A stretch of DNA of 32,238 bases from Bacillota bacterium (GTDB taxonomy: Bacteria; Bacillota; Clostridia; Lachnospirales; WQUN01). How positions within the stretch are numbered: the first letter of the stretch is position 1; each line of letters begins with the position of its first letter. The position numbers were made by a program, and so were the translations under genes. The stretch spans positions 1-32,238 of the forward strand of contig WRKG01000292.1 of NCBI GenBank assembly GCA_009778185.1, given 5' to 3'. Shown one piece after another: positions 21,975-30,550 of the stretch. The notes beneath the pieces were generated by a model. The model was given only the letters and a program-made list of their open reading frames with translations. It searched no databases and was not told where the DNA came from.

Positions 21975-24359
21975 ATGAAAGGAAACTCAACACAACTAGT
22001 ATTAGTGGCTGTTTTGGTGCTAATAATTGCGGTTGTCATTATATTTATGAACAACCCAACGGAGGAACAAGCGGTTGCTACAGCAGAAACTCCGCAAAAC
22101 AATGTTGACGAAACGGCTGAAACATCTGAATCCGTTGAACTTGACGAACAAGACGAAACAGCCGAAATAGTGGAAATATCCGCCAACCAAGAGCAAGCCA
22201 TTTTGCACGTAACGCAACGTACAGCCGATTGGCACACAATAGACATTCGCCGCGGAGATTTAGCCGTTGGCGACGAAATAACAATTTTGGGACGCACTGG
22301 CGGAAATGTTGGCACAGCCGAAACGGCGTATATGTTGCTTGGCGGGGGCAATTCTCCGTGGAACTGGATAACGTCAACCGAAATAAACAGGGCAAATCAA
22401 CCATTTTCGTTGCACATGGTGCTTGAAGAAAATCACATAACCGAATCGCAATTTGAAAATATCCGTCTGCAAAGCAACGCCGCCGCCGCAGATATGCCTT
22501 TTTTTGTGGACGATATTATCATAACTCGCGGCAACGAAACGTTGTATTCCTTGGCGGACGACATTTATATACAGGGCAACATTAGCACCATTGCAACTCT
22601 TATGGGACATCCATTTTTGGCGGTCAGTGGTAATCCGACAATTTTTGTTGTGCCGCATAACACAGCTTTTGGCGGAATTTTGAACGAGGAGGGCGAACTT
22701 ATGGCAACTGGAGATTTACAAAATGTTTTACTGCTAGATTTTGAATCGGACACGATAGATGCCGATATGATAACAGCTGGCGGACAAGTGCAAGCCCAGC
22801 GATGGTTATTGGACGATGGCAACCACGTTTTTCGCATAGAAAATGTAACAGGCAATTTTAACAGTGGCGATGGCAATTTTATAACAATAACGCCAGAAAC
22901 GCCTTTACCAGTGGGTTCTACAATCGAGGTTTCGTGGGATGTTTTTGTTCCAAGTGCGGAAAATCCCAATGTTACAACCCTTGTTGGTCCTGGAATCAAC
23001 ATAAACGGGCAATTTGGCTCGGAGTCGCATCAACCGACAAACAACACGCCGCAACCTGGCGATTTGGCACGAAATATCCCAATGGACGAATGGGTCAACA
23101 CAACTGTAGAATTTACCAACGGAATTGCTGTCGGCGATGTAAATTTTCTTATTTTCCGATTTAGGGTAAACGACGATCAACAACAGCCAACCGTGCATTA
23201 TATTGATAATATCAGTATTTCTACGCGCGGCGCGGTAGATGTTTATGTTCCCAATTTTGACCTTTCGTTGCCGTCGCTTGCTTTGCTGTTTGAAGATTAT
23301 TTTTTGGTGGGCAATACGTGGAGCAATCCCATACAAATGAACCTTGGCAACACGGAAGAGGGTTTTGTCCACCATTTTAATGCCGTTACGGCAGAAAATC
23401 ATCACAAACCCAGTTTTATTGCGGCGGCTGGACCTGATCCCGCAACGTGGAATTTTACCATTCAAGACGAAATTGTGGATTTTGCCGAGGCAAACGGAAT
23501 CGCAATGATAGGTCATACGCTAGTTTGGCACGCACAATCTCCAATGTGGTTGACAACGCAAGCCAACAGCACCGAGCCATTGACACGCGCACAAGCCATG
23601 GCAAATTTGGAGCTATACATTAGCACAGTTGCAGGACGTTACGCTGGACGCATTCATTCTTGGGATGTTTTGAACGAGGCAATAGCAAGCAGTGTCAACA
23701 GCTTTTCGGGAGATTGGCGAAATCATATTCGACAAAATATTGATGTAGCCAACGGCGAACAGCAATGGTATGCGGCATTCGCAAACGGTGCGGATGAATC
23801 CGTTGGCGAAAGCGGCGAAGATTTCATATTTTACGCATTTTATTTTGCACGGCAAGCGGATCCCGATGCAATTTTATTTTACAACGATTACAACGAGGAG
23901 CAGCCTGGCAAACGTGATGCAATCGCCCAAATGGTGGAGCAGATAAACGAACGGTGGCAACAACACGCCAATTATGACGGACGGCTACTGATTGAGGGAA
24001 TCGGCTTGCAATCGCATTATCATCTTGATCAATGGGCGACCAACTTTAACAATATTCGTCCCACAATAGAGCGGTTTATTGAAACAGGCGCAATTTTGGC
24101 AATCACAGAACTGGACATTACAATCGGAACGCAAAGCAATCCGTCCATTCCATTAACCGCCGCCCAAGAGTTGCGACAAGCGGAATATTTTCGCCGAGTT
24201 TTTAGCTATTATTTAGAATTTGCCGAACATATCGACAGAGTAACAATTTGGGGCAAAGCGGACAATCAAAGTTGGCGTGCATGGGGTTCTCCTCTGATGT
24301 TTAATAATTATTTATCGGCAAAAGAGGCGTTTCATGCTGTTGTGGAGTTGGTGGAATAA
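21975..24359 (+). CDS. membrane-anchored GH10 endo-1,4-beta-xylanase with two carbohydrate-binding-like domains
   Basis: Encodes 794 aa. Residues 8-26 form a signal anchor (LVLVAVLVLIIAVVIIFM) without an obvious cleavage site. An acidic Glu/Thr-rich linker follows to about 70. Two beta-sandwich regions follow (about 72-190, CBM22-like with FFVDDIIITRG, and about 245-420, ending VHYIDNISIS). The GH10 catalytic domain (about 435-790) has GHTLVWHAQSP, acid/base E568 in WDVLNEAI and nucleophile E712 in ITELDIT. It should hydrolyse xylan at the cell surface. AAAGGAG precedes the ATG. A short overlapping antitoxin gene begins on its stop codon. Confidence 0.93.
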   Translation: MKGNSTQLVLVAVLVLIIAVVIIFMNNPTEEQAVATAETPQNNVDETAETSESVELDEQDETAEIVEISANQEQAILHVTQRTADWHTIDIRRGDLAVGDEITILGRTGGNVGTAETAYMLLGGGNSPWNWITSTEINRANQPFSLHMVLEENHITESQFENIRLQSNAAAADMPFFVDDIIITRGNETLYSLADDIYIQGNISTIATLMGHPFLAVSGNPTIFVVPHNTAFGGILNEEGELMATGDLQNVLLLDFESDTIDADMITAGGQVQAQRWLLDDGNHVFRIENVTGNFNSGDGNFITITPETPLPVGSTIEVSWDVFVPSAENPNVTTLVGPGININGQFGSESHQPTNNTPQPGDLARNIPMDEWVNTTVEFTNGIAVGDVNFLIFRFRVNDDQQQPTVHYIDNISISTRGAVDVYVPNFDLSLPSLALLFEDYFLVGNTWSNPIQMNLGNTEEGFVHHFNAVTAENHHKPSFIAAAGPDPATWNFTIQDEIVDFAEANGIAMIGHTLVWHAQSPMWLTTQANSTEPLTRAQAMANLELYISTVAGRYAGRIHSWDVLNEAIASSVNSFSGDWRNHIRQNIDVANGEQQWYAAFANGADESVGESGEDFIFYAFYFARQADPDAILFYNDYNEEQPGKRDAIAQMVEQINERWQQHANYDGRLLIEGIGLQSHYHLDQWATNFNNIRPTIERFIETGAILAITELDITIGTQSNPSIPLTAAQELRQAEYFRRVFSYYLEFAEHIDRVTIWGKADNQSWRAWGSPLMFNNYLSAKEAFHAVVELVE

Positions 24360-24520
24360 TGGCAATGGTGGATTGGGATAAACAACTTAAGAAATCTGAT
24401 GTTGAGCCTACTTACACAGATGAGGAAATATTGGAAATTTGCAAGAAAAATTTGATAAAATATGCAGATGTATTTCGGCGGTTAGAGGAGTTGGACAACG
24501 GTGGACAAACCTTCGATTGA
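24359..24520 (+). CDS. putative antitoxin of a Doc-type toxin
   Basis: Encodes 53 aa, starting on the xylanase stop (TAATG) and overlapping the toxin start by 20 nt. Sequence begins MAMVDWDKQLKKSDVEPTYT and is acidic and helical. It has no recognisable DNA-binding domain, being shorter than classic Phd. Identified as antitoxin only from its position and overlap with the Doc-like gene. Confidence 0.6.
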   Translation: MAMVDWDKQLKKSDVEPTYTDEEILEICKKNLIKYADVFRRLEELDNGGQTFD

Positions 24521-24869
24521 AAAAATATGCAAAATTAACCGCTTGATTTTGAGACGTAAAAACACATTGCGAGATGTGAATTTGTTGGATTCTTGTATTA
24601 GCTCTGCTTTCCAATCTTACGGCGGAACGGATTTTTATGCAACCGATTTTGAAAAAATCTGTCGCATTTCCTATGGAATCGTCAAAAACCACGCTTTCAT
24701 TGACGGAAACAAACGTACTTCGTTGGCTTTTTTGACTACATTTTTAGAAATATATGATTTTCCGCCACTAAAATGTACGTTGCTTATAGAGCCTGTAATA
24801 CTTATGACGGCACAAAGCCTTATATCTTTTGAGGATTTTTGCCTAATGGTTAAAGATTTATTGGAATAG
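24501..24869 (+). CDS. doc: Fic/Doc family toxin
   Basis: Encodes 122 aa from a GTG start; GAGG lies about 11 nt upstream inside the antitoxin gene. The core motif is HAFIDGNKRTS with H64, a complete Fic motif (HxFxDGNKR). Length and the C-terminal LISFEDFCLMVKDLLE match Doc proteins of type II toxin-antitoxin systems, which modify EF-Tu or other targets. Overlap with the preceding 53-aa gene is the usual antitoxin-toxin order. The exact catalytic activity (kinase or AMP transfer) cannot be read from sequence. Confidence 0.82.
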   Translation: MDKPSIEKICKINRLILRRKNTLRDVNLLDSCISSAFQSYGGTDFYATDFEKICRISYGIVKNHAFIDGNKRTSLAFLTTFLEIYDFPPLKCTLLIEPVILMTAQSLISFEDFCLMVKDLLE

Positions 24870-24889
24870 CCACTCGAAAGGAGAACTCA

Positions 24890-25426
24890 ATGAACCTAAC
24901 TTTTGCCGATTTTGCAACAAAAATGTCAACAATGCCACGGCACGGCGATATTGTTTCGGGCTTTTCGCTTGGCTTGGAGGATAAATGGCGAACCTTTTAC
25001 AAAAAAGGTCGACTTGTTTTCAACCAAGAAAACCTCAATCTTGCATATACTGGCTCGCTGGCGGACGGCTTTCGCTTGCTAGATGCCACGCAAAATTTTA
25101 CCGAGGAATTTTTGGACGAATGCTCTTGCGTTATGCCAGATGTTATGATTTTTATGCACAATAATCTAAAACGCTACCGTAGCAAAACGCTAGGTTATCC
25201 CGATTTAGTAGTAGAAGTTTGGTCAGATAGCAACAACTCCACCGAAAAAGACTTCAAAACTCTGCTGTACAGCACGGGCAAAAACACCGAACATTGGTAT
25301 TTAACGCAACATTCCAACATAATCGAATGCTGGCACGAAACCACAAAATTGTCAACACAATCTTTGCAAAATATATTAGTAACGCAAAGCGGCATATCGT
25401 TTGATTTGCGGCATTTGGCAATATAA
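24890..25426 (+). CDS. Uma2 family (DUF820) endonuclease-like protein
   Basis: Encodes 178 aa; AAAGGAG before the ATG. PD-(D/E)XK-type pattern: MPDVMIF with D84, then GYPDLVVEVWS with E109, then EKDFKTLLYSTG with K123, followed by EHWYLTQ. This order is typical of Uma2 proteins, which have a restriction-endonuclease fold and unclear biology. It lies 20 nt after the Doc gene and 11 nt before the DUF1902-like gene, so these form one accessory cluster. Confidence 0.8.
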   Translation: MNLTFADFATKMSTMPRHGDIVSGFSLGLEDKWRTFYKKGRLVFNQENLNLAYTGSLADGFRLLDATQNFTEEFLDECSCVMPDVMIFMHNNLKRYRSKTLGYPDLVVEVWSDSNNSTEKDFKTLLYSTGKNTEHWYLTQHSNIIECWHETTKLSTQSLQNILVTQSGISFDLRHLAI

Positions 25427-25437
25427 AGGAGGATACC

Positions 25438-25596
25438 ATGAACTACAAAATTGACCTACAATTTGACCATGAGGCGGAAGTTTGGATTGCGACAAGCGAA
25501 GATGTATACGGGCTTGTTTTGGAAGATGAATCTTGCGACAGATTGCTGGCAAGAGTAAAACTTGCTGTGCCTGAATTGTTGGAATTAGAGCAATAA
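25438..25596 (+). CDS. DUF1902 / HicB-like small protein
   Basis: Encodes 52 aa with AAAGGAGG directly upstream. MNYKIDLQFDHEAEVWIATS, then GLVLEDESCDRLLARVKLAVPELLEL, is the pattern of DUF1902 proteins: two beta strands, a short helix, and the HicB-like fold. Such proteins often act as antitoxin-like partners. It is a plausible partner of the Uma2 protein 11 nt upstream, but that is inference. Confidence 0.75.
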   Translation: MNYKIDLQFDHEAEVWIATSEDVYGLVLEDESCDRLLARVKLAVPELLELEQ

Positions 25597-25650
25597 ACGT
25601 TGTTTTGAAACGCACAAAAATAAATCATAAATTTTGAAAAGGAGTACAAA

Positions 25651-26859
25651 ATGCAAAAAATCAAAAAAGCAGTCCTAGCCTATTCTGGCGGACTTGACAC
25701 ATCAATAATAATTCACTGGTTAAAAGAAAATTACGGCTGCGAAGTTATCGCCGTTGCGGCGGACGTTGGACAAGGCAGCGAACTTACTGGGCTTGAGCAA
25801 AAAGCCATAAACACAGGTGCATCCGCCTGTTTTATCGAAGATTTACGCAAGCAATTTGTGGAAGATTACATTTTTCCAACCGTGCAAGCACAGGCAATTT
25901 ATGAGCGGCAATATTTGCTCGGAACGGCGTTTGCTCGTCCTGTTATTGCGAAAAGGCTTGTGGAAATTGCCTTGCGCGAGGGAGCGGACGCAATCGCTCA
26001 CGGTTGCACAGGAAAGGGCAACGATCAAGTTCGCTTCGAACTGGCTGTAAAGGCGTTTGCTCCGCAAATGAAAATAATTGCTCCGTGGCGTGAATGGGAA
26101 ATAAAATCTCGTGAGGATGCAATCGAGTATGCTGAAGCCTGCAATATTCCCATTCCTGTTACACGAGAAACAAATTATTCCAAGGATAAAAATATTTGGC
26201 ACTTGTCCCACGAGGGTTTGGATTTGGAAGACCCTGCAAACGCGCCAAAATATGACAACATTTTGGAATTGGGTATAACTCCCGAAAAAGCCCCAAACAC
26301 GCCAACTTCCGTAACTATCGACTTTGAAAAAGGAATCCCAATCGCAATAAATAGCGAAAAAATGGACGGCGTAAAAATTGTTGAACTTCTCAATAAAATC
26401 GGCGGCGAAAACGGAATCGGCATTATCGATCTCATCGAAAATCGGCTTGTCGGCATGAAATCGCGCGGCGTGTACGAAACTCCCGGCGGAACAATCTTGT
26501 ATAAAGCCCACGCTTTACTGGAAACTTTAACGGTGGACAAAGAAACCGCTCGCATAAAAGAACATCTCGCAATAAAATTTGCCGATTTGGTTTATAATGG
26601 ACAATGGTTTACGCCGCTCCGTCAAGCGTTGTCAGCGTTTGTGGCAGAAACGCAACAAAAAGTCAGCGGTCAAGTTGTCTTAAAACTTTACAAGGGAAAT
26701 ATTATTCCGCAAGCGATAACTTCGCCATTTTCGCTGTACGATGCCGAACTTGCCTCGTTTGGCGAAAGCGATTACAATCAAAATGATTCGGCAGGATTTA
26801 TCAATTTATTTGGGTTGCCAATAAAAGTCGCCGCCCAGTTAGGACGTGAGCAAACATGA
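25651..26859 (+). CDS. argG: argininosuccinate synthase
   Basis: Joins citrulline and aspartate with ATP in arginine synthesis. Encodes 402 aa. The ATP-pyrophosphatase P-loop AYSGGLDTS is at residues 9-17, followed by [11 protein letters not shown]. The segment [15 protein letters not shown] and the sequence [16 protein letters not shown] are diagnostic. AAAAGGAG precedes the ATG. The stop overlaps argH (ATGA). Confidence 0.98.
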   Translation: MQKIKKAVLAYSGGLDTSIIIHWLKENYGCEVIAVAADVGQGSELTGLEQKAINTGASACFIEDLRKQFVEDYIFPTVQAQAIYERQYLLGTAFARPVIAKRLVEIALREGADAIAHGCTGKGNDQVRFELAVKAFAPQMKIIAPWREWEIKSREDAIEYAEACNIPIPVTRETNYSKDKNIWHLSHEGLDLEDPANAPKYDNILELGITPEKAPNTPTSVTIDFEKGIPIAINSEKMDGVKIVELLNKIGGENGIGIIDLIENRLVGMKSRGVYETPGGTILYKAHALLETLTVDKETARIKEHLAIKFADLVYNGQWFTPLRQALSAFVAETQQKVSGQVVLKLYKGNIIPQAITSPFSLYDAELASFGESDYNQNDSAGFINLFGLPIKVAAQLGREQT

Positions 26860-28241
26860 GCAAAACTTTAACAGGACGTATGCAAGCCGAAATTAACGAA
26901 GATGTCCACGATTTTAACCAATCCATTATCGAGGACAGAACTCTGTTTGAGTGGGATATAATGGGCAGTTTGGCGCACGTTTATATGTTAGCCGAACGAG
27001 GAATTTTGACAACCGAGGAATCCGAAACAATTTCGGAGGGCTTGACACAAATTTTAGAGGATATAAATTACGGCAAAGTGGAATACGATTACGAGGCGGA
27101 AGATGTTCATATGTTCGTGGAAAATCTGCTAATAGAGCGGATTGGCGAAGTTGGTGGCAAGCTGCACACGGCACGCAGCCGCAACGATCAAGTTGCACTA
27201 GATTTGCGACTGTACGTCCGCCAAGAAATAATTGACACATTGACAAGTTTTTTTGATTTACAAAAAATTTTGCTAGAAACCGCCGAAAAGCACACAGAAA
27301 CAATAATGCCAGGTTATACGCATTTGCAACGTGCGCAGCCTATAACTTTGGCACATCATTTATTGGCGTATGTTGAAATGTTCGGCCGCGACGAAAGCCG
27401 TTTAAGGGACTGTTTTGTGCGAATGAATTACTCTCCGTTGGGCGCAGGAGCATTAGCAGGTACAACGTTTCCAATCAACAGAAAAACGGTTGCCAAAAAT
27501 TTGGAATTTGAAGCACCCACAAGAAACAGCCTCGACAGCGTAAGTGATCGCGACTTTTGCATAGAATTTGTCTCGTGTTTGGCAATAACTGCAATGCACC
27601 TTTCTCGGTTTGCGGAAGAGGTTATTTTGTGGTGTTCCTGGGAATTTCGTTTTGCGGAGCTACATGACAGCTTTGCGACAAGTTCGTCAATTATGCCGCA
27701 AAAGAAGAATCCCGACGTTGCGGAATTGGTGCGTGGCAAAACTGGCGTAGTTTACGGCGATTTAATGGCAATGTTGACAATAATGAAAGGCTTGCCGTTA
27801 GCCTACAACAAAGATATGCAGGAAGTCAAGCCGCTGTTAATAAACGCAATCAGCACCGTACAGGATTGTTTGGATATTTTTACGCCCATGTTAAGCACGC
27901 TAAAATTCAACAAAGAAAATATGCGAAAGGCAGTCGCAGAGGGATTTTTGAATGCAACAGATTGTGCCGATTATCTCACAAAAAAGGGAATGCCGTTTCG
28001 TACGGCGTACAAATTGGTTGGCGAGTTGGTAAATTTGTGCATAAAAAAACGTTGCTCTTTGGACGATTTGCCAATAGAGGAATATCGCGCAAAATCGGAA
28101 TTGTTCGAACGAGATATTTATGAAGTTATAAATATCGATAATTGCGTAAAGGCGCGTAGTTTGATTGGCGGTCCCGCGGCAAAAACGGTTAAAAATACTA
28201 TTCGGTTGTTGAAATCGGAGAAGTTTGGTAAAGGGAAATAA
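26856..28241 (+). CDS. argH: argininosuccinate lyase
   Basis: Splits argininosuccinate into arginine and fumarate, the last step of arginine synthesis. Encodes 461 aa. Motifs: [18 protein letters not shown] with the catalytic histidine, and the fumarase-superfamily signature [12 protein letters not shown] at 276-287. The 4-nt ATGA overlap with argG indicates coupling. A strong hairpin with T-rich flanks (28242-28320) follows the stop. Confidence 0.98.
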   Translation: MSKTLTGRMQAEINEDVHDFNQSIIEDRTLFEWDIMGSLAHVYMLAERGILTTEESETISEGLTQILEDINYGKVEYDYEAEDVHMFVENLLIERIGEVGGKLHTARSRNDQVALDLRLYVRQEIIDTLTSFFDLQKILLETAEKHTETIMPGYTHLQRAQPITLAHHLLAYVEMFGRDESRLRDCFVRMNYSPLGAGALAGTTFPINRKTVAKNLEFEAPTRNSLDSVSDRDFCIEFVSCLAITAMHLSRFAEEVILWCSWEFRFAELHDSFATSSSIMPQKKNPDVAELVRGKTGVVYGDLMAMLTIMKGLPLAYNKDMQEVKPLLINAISTVQDCLDIFTPMLSTLKFNKENMRKAVAEGFLNATDCADYLTKKGMPFRTAYKLVGELVNLCIKKRCSLDDLPIEEYRAKSELFERDIYEVINIDNCVKARSLIGGPAAKTVKNTIRLLKSEKFGKGK

Positions 28242-28249
28242 AAAAACAA

Positions 28250-28308
28250 GGCACATTTGGGAATTGAACCCATAAACCGAAAGTTTTACCGTTTTTGCTG
28301 TCTGTGCC
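28250..28308 (-). other. tRNA-like 59-nt element, also a likely bidirectional terminator
   Basis: Read on the minus strand it begins GGCACAG and ends TGTGCC, a 6-bp acceptor-like stem. Near the end is GGGTTCAATTCCC, a perfect tRNA T-arm with the TTCRANY loop, placed exactly where it should be relative to the acceptor. Only 28 nt remain for the D and anticodon arms and variable loop (normally about 40), and no standard D-arm folds. It is therefore a degenerate or deleted tRNA, or a tRNA mimic. The GGCACA/TGTGCC stem is flanked by A-rich and T-rich runs, so it can also terminate argH transcription. Confidence 0.45.
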
Positions 28309-28345
28309 TTTTTGTTATTTTAACATTTATTTTTGTATAAAACAA

Positions 28346-28376
28346 GGTTGCATTTTGAATATAATATTTGGCAACC
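28346..28376 (+). promoter_or_regulatory. -10 box inside an inverted repeat before the AAA ATPase gene
   Basis: GGTTGC (28346-28351) and GCAACC (28371-28376) flank a region containing TATAAT at 28360-28365, 27 nt before the ATG at 28393. This is the geometry of a repressor operator over a promoter. No clear -35 box. Confidence 0.4.
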
Positions 28377-28392
28377 TAAAATAGGAGGAATC

Positions 28393-29670
28393 ATGCAAAA
28401 AATTATTATAAACAAGTTAGGTCCGATTGATTATGCGGAGTTGGAATGCACGAAGTGGATGGTGTTTATTGGTGCGCAGTCCACTGGGAAAAGTACGGTG
28501 GCTAAGGCTATTTTCTTTTTTAGGAAAGTTGGCGAAAGTATTTTTGACCTTTTGGTGGAAAATACCATGCTTACAAAAGTTTCAGATACGGAAAATTTTA
28601 CACATAAAATAATGACAGCTTTGAGTGAAAGATTTATGGATATATTTAGCTCTTTTGTCATGTCTAAAGATACATCTGTGCAATTTTACTATGCTAATGA
28701 AACATATATAAAAATATCGTTTTTGCTAGAAAATGATATAAATATCGACTTTAGTGAAAATATTGTACAATATTTAATTGAAGTTGATGCAGATATATTG
28801 ACTTACAGAGAATTGTCAACAGAATTGTCAAAAAGTTTTAGTAATTCTGAAAAAAATAGTAAATGGATTTACCGTGAAAGAGCAAAATTACGAAAGTTGT
28901 TTGAAGATAAATATAAAAATATTTATCTTCCAGCAGGACGTAGTATGATAAGTTTATTAGCTGAAAAATTAGACCGTATGCTTTTTACTATGAACGATTC
29001 CCAAAAACAAATGCTTGATTTCTGCATTCGTTGTTATTTAGAAGATGTTCTTGAGTTGCGACCAGTATTTAATAGTTTTTTAGAGCGTAAATTATCAAAA
29101 AAAACTGCGTTGGAATTAACCGAAAAGATTTTGAACGCCACATACAGCTACGGAGACGGAAATGAACGCCTAGAATTACCCAATGGTCAACATATAAGTT
29201 TGAGTAGGGCATCTTCTGGTCAGCAGGAAGTTGTGTGGGTAACAAATTTGTTAATCTATTCCTTGTTGCATGATAAACAAAAATTTGCATTCATAATAGA
29301 AGAACCCGAATCCAACCTATACCCAGAAACGCAAAAGCAACTAATCGACCTAATAGCCCTAACAGCCAACCAAGGCAACAACATAATAATAACAACGCAC
29401 AGCCCATATATTTTGGGCAGTATAAATAATTTGCTGTACGCTGGGCAGTTTGCCAAACAAAACGCCGAACTCGCCACAAAAGCAAGCAAAATCATCGACA
29501 AAGATTTTTGGATAGACAGAGCGGATTTATCCGCTTGGCACGTGAAAGACGGCACGGTTACAAATTGTATCGATGACGAAATTGGGTTAATCCAAGACGA
29601 ACTGATTGACGAAATTTCAGGCGTTATAAACAAAGAATACGCTGATTTGTTGGATATTGAGGAGGATTAG
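28393..29670 (+). CDS. AAA family ATPase (ABC/OLD-like), defence-type
   Basis: Encodes 425 aa. The ATG at 28393 follows AGGAGG; the frame is open upstream but lacks a better start. Walker A GAQSTGKST near residue 30, signature-like SRASSGQQEVVW, Walker B FAFIIEEPESNLYPE and switch histidine in TTHSPYIL. This is the AAA_15/AAA_21 type of SMC-like ATPase found in OLD, Septu and other antiphage proteins. The middle (about 60-230) is a diverged helical insert without a recognised domain, and no Toprim domain follows. The next gene starts 2 nt later and encodes a nuclease-like protein, so the two probably act together. Confidence 0.85.
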   Translation: MQKIIINKLGPIDYAELECTKWMVFIGAQSTGKSTVAKAIFFFRKVGESIFDLLVENTMLTKVSDTENFTHKIMTALSERFMDIFSSFVMSKDTSVQFYYANETYIKISFLLENDINIDFSENIVQYLIEVDADILTYRELSTELSKSFSNSEKNSKWIYRERAKLRKLFEDKYKNIYLPAGRSMISLLAEKLDRMLFTMNDSQKQMLDFCIRCYLEDVLELRPVFNSFLERKLSKKTALELTEKILNATYSYGDGNERLELPNGQHISLSRASSGQQEVVWVTNLLIYSLLHDKQKFAFIIEEPESNLYPETQKQLIDLIALTANQGNNIIITTHSPYILGSINNLLYAGQFAKQNAELATKASKIIDKDFWIDRADLSAWHVKDGTVTNCIDDEIGLIQDELIDEISGVINKEYADLLDIEED

Positions 29671-29672
29671 TA

Positions 29673-30107
29673 ATGCCAATTAACAATTTTGACTCTTGGT
29701 GTGATAAAAATCAACCAATAATAGTTTCGCAAGACGGGGGCAAAAATTCCCCTAAACACACGGCAATCAATGCAGCAGAACCTCCAGCATATGTAACACA
29801 ATACAAAATTGACGGCGTTATATTAAAAAACGAAACTTGCTGTGATTTTCTGGTTATTAACGAGGAAACTCGCATTGCTTATTTGATTGAATTAAAAGGA
29901 CACGGCATAGAAAAAGCAGTTGACCAACTAGAAAGCACCGAGAAAAAACTCAGCAAGCAACTGGAAAATTACGATTTGCGTTTTCGCATTATTGCAAAGC
30001 GATTTCCTAAACCAGCCCGTGAAACCACTAAATTTAAGAAATTTTGTCATAACAGGAAAAACAAAGTGATTCATAGATCGGGCGGTTATCTTGAAGAAGA
30101 AATTTAG
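29673..30107 (+). CDS. small PD-(D/E)XK nuclease-like protein, partner of the AAA ATPase
   Basis: Encodes 144 aa; GAGGAGG precedes the ATG, which is 2 nt after the ATPase stop. The motif CCDFLVIN with D58, then IAYLIELKGHGIEKAVDQLE with E73 and K75 and Q85 ten residues on, fits a PD-(D/E)XK active site (D-x14-E-x-K). The C-terminus is strongly basic (about 105-130, FPKPARETTKFKKF and RNKNK-like), suitable for nucleic acid binding. No named family recognised. Nuclease activity is inferred from the motif. Confidence 0.65.
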   Translation: MPINNFDSWCDKNQPIIVSQDGGKNSPKHTAINAAEPPAYVTQYKIDGVILKNETCCDFLVINEETRIAYLIELKGHGIEKAVDQLESTEKKLSKQLENYDLRFRIIAKRFPKPARETTKFKKFCHNRKNKVIHRSGGYLEEEI

Positions 30108-30125
30108 CCAAAAAGGAGTAACCCA

Positions 30126-30466
30126 ATGTTCCAAACTTACCTAACCACCGCCAAAGCCGCCTACCAAACAAACGAAAACGCAAAAACACCACACAACAAC
30201 CACCAATCCCTAGAATGATTTGCAGGTGCAGGAGGATTAGCATTAAGGCTTGAAAACGCCGAATTTTCAATTTAGAACCTGCCGAATTGGATTTGCTTTC
30301 GAGCGATTATACTTGTCAAGCGTTCAGTTATGCGGGAACAAGCGGCAGTTTTGCCGATGTGTGCGGAACGGTGTTCTATTATTATGCGGAATTTTTGCGA
30401 CAACTAAAGCCGAAAATATTTTTGGCAGAAAACATAGGAAAATCAATCACAAATGCGCTAATCTAG
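30126..30466 (+). pseudogene. broken C5 cytosine DNA methyltransferase
   Basis: An AAGGAG site and ATG open a short frame ending ...HQSLE, stopped by TGA at 30216-30218. In the same frame FAGAGGLALRLENA follows, which is motif I of C5 methyltransferases. After another stop at 30273-30275 a different frame gives LDLLSSDYTCQAFSYAG and then GTVFYYYAEFLRQLKPKIFLAENIG, which is motif IV (normally PCQxFS) and what follows. About 30 codons separate the two motifs where 60-70 are usual. So there is at least one nonsense change, one frame change, an internal deletion and loss of the C-terminal target-recognition region. It was probably the methylase of the module containing the two preceding genes. 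Confidence 0.8.
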
Positions 30467-30550
30467 GAGGGCAAAATGAATTGGAATTGTGATTTTTCCG
30501 ATTATTTACATATTATTTAGCGATTTTCTGATATTCCCCAAAATTCCCCC

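Noticed and set aside
21764-22351. Minus-strand open frame of about 195 codons with Asn-Pro-rich repeats
   Set aside because: The NPN-type repeats are only the translation of the 15-nt minisatellite, and most of the frame is antisense to the xylanase N-terminus.
22565-23516. Overlapping minus-strand open frames inside the xylanase gene
   Set aside because: Antisense shadows of the conserved GH10 coding sequence without start signals or domains.
25843-26511. Minus-strand open frame of about 222 codons inside argG
   Set aside because: Antisense to a highly conserved gene and without recognisable features.
28250-28308. Functional tRNA gene
   Set aside because: T-arm and acceptor are good but the remaining 28 nt cannot form normal D and anticodon arms; kept only as tRNA-like.
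30467-30550. Short frame starting MNWNCDFSDYLH between the methyltransferase remnant and recO
   Set aside because: Although a GGAGG-like site precedes the ATG, it stops after about 15 codons and shows no domain; probably more debris of the methyltransferase locus.
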